NCBI GenBank assembly: GCA_948144175.1
Contig: CANXME010002159.1
Coordinates: forward strand, 1 to 64,000
Source: Closterium sp. NIES-65
Lineage: Eukaryota > Streptophyta > Zygnematophyceae > Desmidiales > Closteriaceae
Direction of reading: 5' to 3'
DNA: 64,000 bases
How positions within the stretch are numbered: the first letter of the stretch is position 1; each line of letters begins with the position of its first letter. The position numbers and the translations under genes were made by a program. Of this stretch, positions 42,973 through 51,077 are shown piece by piece. The notes under the pieces are model-generated. The model had not been told where the DNA came from. It made no database searches and worked only from the letters and a program-made list of their open reading frames with translations.

Positions 42973-45645
42973 ATGGCAAGTGGCAAAGAAAGAAGATCAT
43001 CTACGGGATCTACTCTACCCCCGGTCTCCGAGTTGCAGACCGAAGGAGGAACAACGTCCGGATTAACGCCGGAAGCGACGGAACGTTCTACTCAAGCGCC
43101 AGTAGCGCCGCCAACAATCTTCAACCCAAGTTTTATGGAGGAGTTCTTCAACTTCATGTCGCAGCAGCAGTCCTCACAACCTGCAAACAGCAACAGCGTA
43201 AACAACAGAGCGGCACCAATGAGTATTGACAACTCATCGTTCGGACGACATAATCAACAAACACCAAATTCGGTCTCACCTGGTTCCTTCACGTTCATGC
43301 CGCCTCGCCATCCAGCGACCCCTCTTCCCGCCATCAAACGAGACACCGAAGAAGTCCTGCAAGTACAAGCACAGTTCAACAACATCCTGCGACTGCACAC
43401 ATCCACACCATTCAATGGGAAGGACTTCTACTCTTGGAGCTTCGAGTTTGAACTCCTGATGGAAGGCGCGAATCTTCTTGGATTCTTCAACGGTACCTGG
43501 CCATATCCACACAACGGCGAAGACAAAGACAAAGAAAATTATACGTATCACTCCCTGATGGCTTACACCGTTCTTCTCCGAAACCTGTCGCCGAACGAAC
43601 AACAAAGCATCCGCGCCTACCGGAACTACGCAAACTCCGCGGAACTCGCCTATCAACATCTGCGAAGCATTCATCAAGCATCCGACAGCGTTACACAAAG
43701 CCGACTCATGGCACAACTGACAACAGTTCAAATGCAACCTGGAGAAAAGGCCATGCCTTACATCAGTCGCTGTCAAGGACTACGCGACAGACTTATTCGC
43801 TGCGGAGGAAACTTATCTGAAGAAGCTTTCATAACCGTCGTTCTTGCCGGCCTTGGACCTCAATGGCGCACCACCCGTTCACTTCTTCGCGCTCACGGTC
43901 GACTCTCCGAAATGCATCTCTGCGCCGAACTTCACGCCGAGCAGCAGGAAATGGATCTGTTCGAAGAACGCAACAACAAAAGGCATCATCAACCAGTTGT
44001 TCTTTACACCAATCGACGACAGCCACGTTACCAAAACCGAGGACACGTACCTCCTTATTGTCATCTGTGTCGGACTTCAGGACACACACGCTTCAACTGT
44101 CCTCAGCAACAACGACAACCAGCACCATTCTCTCGTCCTCTGCGACCCGCGCCTCCCCACATCGCGTCAACTCAACAACGACCCGCTACCGCCTCAACGA
44201 CTACTTCAACGCGACCGTCAACTTCCACTTCGGGACCTGCACAGACATCAAGAATCGTCGCCATGACACGAACAACAGAGTCCAACATCGACTCGTGTAT
44301 TACCGGCTCACCACCGACTTACAGTCCTGATGAGCAACCGTCACCACCACCGTCGTCCCTTAACATGAATCCAACGTACGCCGCCATCGCAAACAGTGCA
44401 CCCACCGGACCAGACACATGGTTCCTCGACAGCTGTTGCGGTCATCACATGTGCTCTTCATCACAATTTCTTCAGCGCGAACGACGTCTTCCGCGAGACG
44501 TCATCATCACTGTCGCCAACAACGAAAACCTGCGCACCAACAAACAAGGAGTCGTGGAGCTTCAGTCAAACGAAACAAACGTTATCCTTCAACTAAACAA
44601 AGTACTCGTCGTCGACAACCTCGGCTTCAACTTACTGAGCGTCTGCCAGCTCATGTCGAAAGACGTTCACCTGGAGTGCAACTCCGACGCCCTGGAAATC
44701 CGTCTTTACCACGGAAAAGGGGGGGTCTTCATCGGCCGCGCAATCCAACAAGATGACGTGTTCGTCCTCGATTTCGTCCCCGACAAAGGCACCGCAGACA
44801 GCGACGGCATAGTCGCTCTCGCACCTTGGACGCATCCGCCAGACCTCGACCCGAACTTCAGTCCTGAAGGCTTCTGGTACTCTCGTACCATTCCCAACGC
44901 TGAACGCACCAACGCGCTTGCCGTCCTGCAAACACAAGCAACAACACCTGAGTCAGCACCCGTCATCGAAACAACAACTGCACCCGTCACAGCACCAACA
45001 ACCACCGAACCTGCAGTTGAAGAACCAACCGTCGTCGCGGAACAACCTTCCGAAACTCCACAGCCCGGTCCCTCCGTCGCACCACCACCTCTCATCATCG
45101 ACACGCCACCGACAGCCGCCCAACGGTTAACGCCAGCACCACGCGCCGTTCATCGAAGTGCAGCAACACACGCCGCCTTTTTCGCTAACGCACACTTCTA
45201 TCAACGCTCCGTCGGTCACAGCGCCTCCGAAGACATCTGGCATCAACGTCTTGGACATCCTGGAAACAAAACACTTCACAATACAATACGAGCCGGAGTG
45301 TTAGACAAGAACGCCCTACTTCTTCCCAACGGACGTGAACTCGAACGACCACGCGGCACTTGCTTCATCTGCCCGGAAGCAGATCTGCCTCACCAACCAT
45401 TCCCGTCACATCAAAACCCGAGCGCCCCTGTTTATCAACCACTCGAGAAAGTCTACAGCGACATCCTCTACATACCTCGAACTGAAGGACGTGAAGATCT
45501 GAACTACGTCATCACCTTCATCGACGCCGCAACGCGATATGTCTGGCACGTCAACTTACCGTCACGAGACATGGCTCTAGAAGCCTTCACAGCCTGGCTA
45601 CCTGTCGCTGAAAGAGAGTCGGGAGCGAAACTGAAGAGTTTTTAG
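42973..45645 (+). CDS. J: gag-pol part 1 (to in-frame TAG in integrase)
   Basis: 891 codons from ATG 42973 (MASGKERRSS); the open frame extends upstream into the H LTR by chance. Gag core: FNGKDFYSWSFEFELLMEGANLLGFF. Zinc knuckle CHLCRTSGHTRFNC (C-x2-C-x4-H-x4-C). The protease motif reads WFLDSCCGHHMC, so the usual DSG triad is DSC. GAG-pre-integrase: IWHQRLGHPGNKTLHN and CFICPEADLPHQPF. Integrase: first acid in YSDILYIPR, FIDAATRYVWHVNL. The frame meets TAG at 45643-45645 just before SDGAKEY, the second catalytic Asp, so translation would end mid-integrase. This is probably an inactivating mutation, since no family is known to me with a programmed stop at this place. Confidence 0.87.
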   Translation: MASGKERRSSTGSTLPPVSELQTEGGTTSGLTPEATERSTQAPVAPPTIFNPSFMEEFFNFMSQQQSSQPANSNSVNNRAAPMSIDNSSFGRHNQQTPNSVSPGSFTFMPPRHPATPLPAIKRDTEEVLQVQAQFNNILRLHTSTPFNGKDFYSWSFEFELLMEGANLLGFFNGTWPYPHNGEDKDKENYTYHSLMAYTVLLRNLSPNEQQSIRAYRNYANSAELAYQHLRSIHQASDSVTQSRLMAQLTTVQMQPGEKAMPYISRCQGLRDRLIRCGGNLSEEAFITVVLAGLGPQWRTTRSLLRAHGRLSEMHLCAELHAEQQEMDLFEERNNKRHHQPVVLYTNRRQPRYQNRGHVPPYCHLCRTSGHTRFNCPQQQRQPAPFSRPLRPAPPHIASTQQRPATASTTTSTRPSTSTSGPAQTSRIVAMTRTTESNIDSCITGSPPTYSPDEQPSPPPSSLNMNPTYAAIANSAPTGPDTWFLDSCCGHHMCSSSQFLQRERRLPRDVIITVANNENLRTNKQGVVELQSNETNVILQLNKVLVVDNLGFNLLSVCQLMSKDVHLECNSDALEIRLYHGKGGVFIGRAIQQDDVFVLDFVPDKGTADSDGIVALAPWTHPPDLDPNFSPEGFWYSRTIPNAERTNALAVLQTQATTPESAPVIETTTAPVTAPTTTEPAVEEPTVVAEQPSETPQPGPSVAPPPLIIDTPPTAAQRLTPAPRAVHRSAATHAAFFANAHFYQRSVGHSASEDIWHQRLGHPGNKTLHNTIRAGVLDKNALLLPNGRELERPRGTCFICPEADLPHQPFPSHQNPSAPVYQPLEKVYSDILYIPRTEGREDLNYVITFIDAATRYVWHVNLPSRDMALEAFTAWLPVAERESGAKLKSF

Positions 45646-48162
45646 TCAGATGGCGCAAAGGAGTACCAGTCAAACCACTTCATGCAGTTCTTGGCAGAAA
45701 GAGGCATCAAACGCCTCATCTCTCTTCCTTACGCTCACCAACAGCAGGGTGTGGCAGAAAGGATGAACAGGACCCTGCAGACAACCATGCGAAAGCTGCT
45801 ACGTGGAACTCGACTGCCCAACTCAGAATGGCCAGCAGCGATGGACCACGCTGTCCTCCTGCACAACTTGTTGTCCTCGTCTTCACTGCCCAACAACGCA
45901 TCTCCGCACCTGTTGTGGACTGGGAAGCTGGGCAACACAAAAATGTTAAGAGTTTTTGGGTGTATGGTACAGTACCGCCCACACACTGCACGCGCAGGGA
46001 GATTTTCGCAACGTGCACAGTGGGGTCTACACCTCGGGCTGGCAAAACATTACGAAGCCTGGCGCATCTTCGACGTTCACACAAAGGAAATAGTAGCAGC
46101 ACGTGACGTTATCTTCTACGAGCGACTCACCCTCAACCATTACCTGGACAACATCGCACGCCACGTCGACCCCACCGGCGGATTTTCTGGTTCTCGAGCC
46201 TTCGCTTCACCCTCCCACGCTGCTGACTGGGAAGAAGAAAACGTCGACGGCGCCTCCGAAGCTGCTGGACCCCTTCCCTACTGCTCCGTCCCAATCCCCA
46301 TGGACGAGGAAAATCCTCGCGACAGCAACAATGCCGACGTCTACTACCATTTCGCCGACACTGGTTACGTAACACCCCAACGCGTCAACACCGACATCTC
46401 TGAACGATACGGCCCCGGATTCGCACCTGACCCTGAAGCGGGAGACGAAGCAGTCTATCCTGAGGATCCCTTGCTGAACCGTCACACCCCCAGCGGACTC
46501 CAAAACCTGGGACTCGTCGCTGCAGTGCACGGGCCTTCGTCGCCACCTGAAGAGCCTCGCTCTGTCAAGCAGGCTCTGGGGGGGGAACACAAAGAAAAAT
46601 GGCGCGAAGCCATGGAAAAGGAGTTAAAAGCGCTTTCAGACCGCAACACCTGGAAGATCGTCCCTGCATCACTCGCACAAGACAGACCCATTCTCTCCGG
46701 AAAATGGGTATTCCGGATCAAAACCAACTCCGACGGAACCATCGAACGATTTAAAGCTCGATGGGTCGTCTGCGGATTCGACCAAGAGTATGGTCGCGAC
46801 TTCACTGAAACTTTTGCACCAGTCAGTCGACATACTTCCTTGCGTATACTCCTCGCCATCGCCGCCTCACGTCGCCGCCCACTCCGACAAATCGACGTCG
46901 CCAACGCTTTTCTGTACGCCCCAGTCGACGCTGAAATCTTCGTCGAACAGCCCCACGGGTTCGTCGACGACTCTTCCCTCGTCTGCCAACTACTCAAATC
47001 ACTATACGGAATTAAGCAGGCACCGCGACTCTGGCAGCAGTACCTGCACGCACGACTTAAACGCATCGGATTCAACCAACTGCCCCATGACCAGGGCATG
47101 TATTGCCTCACTCACAACAACGACTACGTCCTGCTAATCGTCTACGTCGACGATTTGCTTTACATCGGGTCAACTACCACCATCGTCACCTGGTTCGAAA
47201 GGGAGCTTCAGACAGATCTCTCCCTCACAGTCTCACCCAACGTCACGCAGTACCTAGGGCTCAACATCCTCGACGAAGACAACTCCATTCGTCTCAGCGC
47301 CTCAAAATACGCAAGCACTATCGCCGAACGCTTCTGCATCACACCGACGCACGTCGCAACACCCTACAGTCACCTATCGCTCGATCCAACCGAAGAAACC
47401 AACCCATTGCCGTCTGCTAGAATCCAGGAATATCAACAGAAACTGGGCTGCCTACTCTTTGCCGCCGTTACGTGCCGACCGGACTTATCCTACAGCGCCA
47501 GTCAACTAGCGACCTACCTCAAGCGCCCAGAACAACGTCACCTCAAGGAACTCAACCGTGCCCTTCTCTACTTCATCTCGACGCCAACAGTTGGCTTAAC
47601 GTATCACAAGAGCACGACGACCGACCTAAAACTACTCGGCTACGTCGACGCTGATCACGCTGCTGATCGTGTCGATCGTCGCTCTCGCACCGGCTACATC
47701 TACCGTCTCGAGCCCGTCGGAACTATCTCCTGGCAATCAAGTAAGCAGGAACTCGTCGCACTATCATCTGCTGAAGCAGAGCATATTGCTCTCTGCACCG
47801 CTACCAAGGAAGGTCTGTACCTGCGCGAACTGCTGGAAGAAGCGAAAATTGTGAAAGTACCCAGCTTCTCGCTTTTCTGCGACAACCAGTCCGCGATACG
47901 AATCGCGAACAAGAATGGCTTCGCCAACAGAACCAAGCATATCGCACTGCGATACTTCTTCGTGAAAGACGAAATTGAGAAGGGAAAACTCCAGCTGGAC
48001 TACTGCCCGACCACCGAGATGGCAGCGGATTATCTCACCAAGAAGCTACCAAAGGGGAAATTCGAGTACTGCATGCTGCTCACCGGATTGAGCCACGTCA
48101 CCGAAGCTGACCACGTCGACACTCCAGAAACGAAGGGGAGTGTTGGGAATATAAACGGATGA
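45646..48162 (+). CDS. J: gag-pol part 2 (integrase end, RT, RNase H)
   Basis: Same frame as part 1 after the TAG; the first internal ATG is at 45682 (MQFLAERGIKRLIS). Integrase: SDGAKEY and Glu in QQGVAERMNRTLQ. Core C-terminus: HLLWTGKLGNTKMLRVFGC. RT: KWVFRIKTNSDGTIERFKARWVVCGF, RQIDVANAFLYA, YGIKQAPRLWQQYL, IVYVDDLLYIG. RNase H: YVDADHAADRVDRRSRTGYIY, SSAEAEHIAL, FCDNQSAIRIANK, RTKHIALRYFFVKDEIEKG, DYLTKKLPKGKFEYC. No other lesion is visible. The stop (TGA, 48160-48162) lies 22 bases inside the 3' LTR, so the last residues (VGNING) are LTR-encoded. The polypurine tract AAACGAAGGGGAG (48128-48140) is also coding. Confidence 0.87.
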   Translation, partial: SDGAKEYQSNHFMQFLAERGIKRLISLPYAHQQQGVAERMNRTLQTTMRKLLRGTRLPNSEWPAAMDHAVLLHNLLSSSSLPNNASPHLLWTGKLGNTKMLRVFGCMVQYRPHTARAGRFSQRAQWGLHLGLAKHYEAWRIFDVHTKEIVAARDVIFYERLTLNHYLDNIARHVDPTGGFSGSRAFASPSHAADWEEENVDGASEAAGPLPYCSVPIPMDEENPRDSNNADVYYHFADTGYVTPQRVNTDISERYGPGFAPDPEAGDEAVYPEDPLLNRHTPSGLQNLGLVAAVHGPSSPPEEPRSVKQALGGEHKEKWREAMEKELKALSDRNTWKIVPASLAQDRPILSGKWVFRIKTNSDGTIERFKARWVVCGFDQEYGRDFTETFAPVSRHTSLRILLAIAASRRRPLRQIDVANAFLYAPVDAEIFVEQPHGFVDDSSLVCQLLKSLYGIKQAPRLWQQYLHARLKRIGFNQLPHDQGMYCLTHNNDYVLLIVYVDDLLYIGSTTTIVTWFERELQTDLSLTVSPNVTQYLGLNILDEDNSIRLSASKYASTIAERFCITPTHVATPYSHLSLDPTEETNPLPSARIQEYQQKLGCLLFAAVTCRPDLSYSASQLATYLKRPEQRHLKELNRALLYFISTPTVGLTYHKSTTTDLKLLGYVDADHAADRVDRRSRTGYIYRLEPVGTISWQSSKQELVALSSAEAEHIALCTATKEGLYLRELLEEAKIVKVPSFSLFCDNQSAIRIANKNGFANRTKHIALRYFFVKDEIEKGKLQLDYCPTTEMAADYLTKKLPKGKFEYCMLLTGLSHVTEADHVDTPETKGSVGNING

Positions 48163-48540
48163 CTTAGTGCGTTTCTGTAGTATCGAACCTCACCCGATAC
48201 TGAAGCACAACAAAAGGAGTATGAAGTCGAAAAGGCGCGTACCACATCAAACCGCAACTGGAAGTTGCGAGCCGTAACCGCCTGGAGGTTACGCAACAGC
48301 AGGCAACGCTTCAGTGAACAGTAACCGCCTCAATAGTCGAAGCGTTACGCGTCTCGATAAACATAACTGCTTCCTGTAATCTATCTTTTCTATATATTCC
48401 TGTATGCTCTTTGCTTTAATCAATTACTTGTTCTCACATACCAGCACAAGTACATTCACTCAAGTCTTCCGCTGTGCTACTCTTGCACCTACTAGCCTAT
48501 TCTCTGCAAAGATCCTAAGGCTGAAATCCTCAGCCCAACA
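48141..48540 (+). repeat. 3' LTR of element J
   Basis: 400 bp, about eight substitutions from the 5' copy (for example AAACGCATGA/AAACGGATGA, TTAGTGTG/TTAGTGCG, CTCGATAG/CTCAATAG). Followed by ACACC (48541-48545). Confidence 0.94.
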
Positions 48541-48638
48541 ACACCCAACACAATTGACGAGACAACACCCACCCAACCCAACACGTGGAAAAGAACGCAT
48601 ACCCAGTACTTTGAGTGAATGCTAAAATGGATCAGTGC

Positions 48639-49318
48639 CAGGCCCTACGAAGTCAGACTTTTTTCTCTGATTTGCACAAAAAAACTCTGATATTTCAGAT
48701 TTTTTTTCCAGTGTACTCTGTTAAAATCAGACTTTTTTGGGCCCAAACTCTGTAATTTTCAGACTTTTTTTAAGGCAAACTCTGAGAGTTCAGAGTTTTC
48801 TGAGAGTGTACTCTGATCATTCAGAGTACAAACGCGTCCTTGACTGGTGATTCGGACTTACGGGTCACAACAGATTCGCAATGTCAACGCAAAATCGCCT
48901 TGACACAGCAAATCTGAGCCTTACAGCACAAGACTTTCGCCCAATCATAGCAAAATCGCCCTGACACAACAGATTTGCGCTGTCAGAGCACAACAATTTT
49001 CGACCAATCACAGAAAACTCGCCCTGACATTGCAGATTCGCTCTTTCGCACCACAAGATTCGCCCTGACACATATATTCGCCCTGTCAGAGCATGTTTTA
49101 TCGGAAATCCCCTTAGTGTTGTGTGTTTCGGTAGCAGATGAATGAAACATTGATTACATTCCGATGAAACATTAAATACATTGTTTATGAATGATCAGAC
49201 TTTTTTTAGGACACTCTGAAATTTCAGCCTTTTTTTAAAACCAGCTCTGAGATTTTCAGACTAAAATTGTGTACTAGTCTGACGAATCAGACAGGCCAAA
49301 AACGAATCTGAGGGCCTG
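48639..49318. mobile_element. hAT-like non-autonomous element, TSD ATCAGTGC
   Basis: A 680-bp insertion starting CAGGCCCT and ending AGGGCCTG (8-bp inverted termini), flanked by perfect 8-bp duplications ATCAGTGC (48631-48638, 49319-49326). An 8-bp TSD and CAGGC-type ends are typical of hAT transposons. The interior has many copies of CTCTGA/TCAGACTTTTTT words (48650-48830, 49195-49265) and a degenerate ~63-bp repeat with ATTCGCCCTGACA (48855-49095). There is no transposase, so it would need a helper. Confidence 0.83.
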
Positions 49319-49550
49319 ATCAGTGCTACAGAAAAGATGGTTTTGGTGTGCTAAGGCAAGCAACGCTGCCCCAACAACGATCCCCATCTCAAATGCAAAC
49401 CCGACCCAATCTAACATCACACAACACAACATAATTACACAAAACGGCAAACAATAAACAATGACACATATCAACAGTGATACGGTGTGAAAACACTAGT
49501 ATGAGTGAATGCTAAAATGGATCGGTGCTATAAAAGAGATGGTTCTGGTA

Positions 49551-50065
49551 CCGTCTCCCCCCGGATATACCCCCATGGGGGGCAATAATAAAACAGGTTT
49601 TTTCATGGGGGTGGGCTTATAATCGAGTAAATTTATAAGCGCCGGCGTTTATAAAATGACATACATATTTTTTTATATCTTTTAACACCAAACTGTAGGT
49701 CTCGTGCTTGCCTTTTCAATCGAGTCGAAGTTACATGGGATCGTCTGTGAAATTCTCGCGCGCGCTGGGAGATACACCCAATCTGACTCACATCCAGCTC
49801 CTGACAGGTCCTGCTGACTGGACCCGCATCCAGTGCAGGGTCCGAATGTGAAGGGAACCGAATCTGCAACATATCCGCCTGCTAAAGTAAAAATCGTTAC
49901 AGCTTTTTGAACACATTTCAAAATTCTAAATTTACGTGCGCTTATAATAAAACAAGTTTTTTCAAGGGGTGCGCTTATAATCGAGGAGGGGATATAAGCG
50001 CCATATGCCAATTAGAAGCGCCAGGCGCTTATCCTAGGGTGGCGCTTATATCCGGGGGGAGACGG
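49551..50065. mobile_element. MITE with 19-bp TIRs and TA duplication
   Basis: A 515-bp insertion with perfect 19-bp terminal inverted repeats, CCGTCTCCCCCCGGATATA, flanked by TA (49549-49550, 50066-50067). Other satellite copies show the empty site (CTGGTATGCTAAG-like). TA target and size suggest a Tc1/mariner-type MITE. A 44-bp internal direct repeat (49584-49627 and 49942-49985; AATAAAACAGGTTTTTTC-like) and several GCGCTTATA words lie just inside the ends. No coding sequence seen. Confidence 0.83.
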
Positions 50066-50340
50066 TATGCTAAAGTAAGCAACGCTGCCCCAACAACGAT
50101 CCCCATCTCAAATGCAGACCCGACCCAATCTAGCATCACAACGAAATTACACAAACAACAGACGATAAACGATGACACATATCAACAGTCATAAGGTGTG
50201 ACAACACGTAGTATGAGTGAATGCTAAAATGCATCGGTGCTACAAAAGAGTTGGTTATGGTATGCTAAGGCAAGCAACGTTGCCCCAACAACGATCCCCA
50301 TCTCAAATGCAGACCCGGCACACTTTAACATCACACTACT

Positions 50341-51077
50341 TCAACAAGCACACGTGACTTTGTACAAACAAACGACTGTACATATCACACACACAGGCAC
50401 ACAAACACACACACTGACACACACGCACACACTGGCACACATACAAACAAGCACAAATACATACAGATAATAAAGGCGCAAACAAGAATTCATTCACCAT
50501 CGCTAGCCTATCCCCCTTTACCCTCCCTACACCCCTCCTTCCCTCCATCCCTCATCTCCCTCCCACCCCCTCCCTCATCTCCCTTCTCTGCCAAACAAAA
50601 GCAAAGAATGCAGCTCACGCGCCCTGCACAGAGCAAAAACAGAGAACACAAAGCACGCGCCCTGCACAAGAAAAAGGCAAAATCCAAGAATGTTCATACA
50701 CTGTACAAAGAAATCAATTAAACATATAATGCTTCCCTACGAGGAGGCCAAGCAGGAAACGCAACTCACCCGCATAAAGCAAAAACAAAGAGAATGCAGC
50801 TCACACATGCACTTGAAACGAAATAACAAGAGTATAAAAAAGTTGTTGAAAAACGCATAGATCAATCAAAGACAAGCAATGGGAATTTGTCAACTCACAG
50901 AGGTAAAATGGTGTGGCAACACAGTACTACGCCAACATGAGGCAATACCTTGCAACCACCCTCACGTTCAACTTCACACTCACGCTCGCACTCACTCTTA
51001 TACTCAATCTTGCACCCACTCACACAGACACACAAATACTCTCAACTTTCTTAGACACTCTCAAAAACAAACACACA
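50341..51077. repeat. Microsatellites and unassigned sequence
   Basis: CA-rich microsatellite at about 50385-50455 (ACACAC with GACAC/GGCAC variants), a CCCTC-rich pyrimidine stretch at 50510-50590, and a loose repeat of AGCAAAAACAAAGAATGCAGCTCAC-like phrases at about 50590-50820. The rest, to 51077, is A-rich and then CTCACGCTCAC-rich as the minisatellite begins. No gene seen. Confidence 0.6.

Larger units (their letters stand above)
34955..48540 (+). mobile_element. Copia element J, TSD ACACC, host of H
   Basis: A plus-strand Ty1/copia retrotransposon, about 6.1 kb without its insert. It has 400-bp LTRs (34955-35354, 48141-48540) and ACACC duplications at 34950-34954 and 48541-48545. The LTRs differ at about eight positions (2%). 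H is inserted in its leader (35416-42921, TSD CCGAT). The gag-pol frame is complete except for one in-frame TAG in integrase. Its proteins are not close to those of C/D or of the H clade, and codon use is less GC-biased, so it is a third Copia lineage. Confidence 0.95.
48611..50340. repeat. Tandem ~200-bp satellite, interrupted by two MITEs
   Basis: The unit begins AGTGAATGCTAAAATGGATC and contains GCCCCAACAACGATCCCC. The anchor GCTAAAATG occurs at 48621, 49511 and 50223. After removing the two insertions the spacing is about 202 and 195 bp. The last copy (from 50262) is partial and ends near 50340. A hAT-like element interrupts the first unit and a TA-flanked element the second. The empty-site sequence in neighbouring units confirms both insertions. 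Confidence 0.8.
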
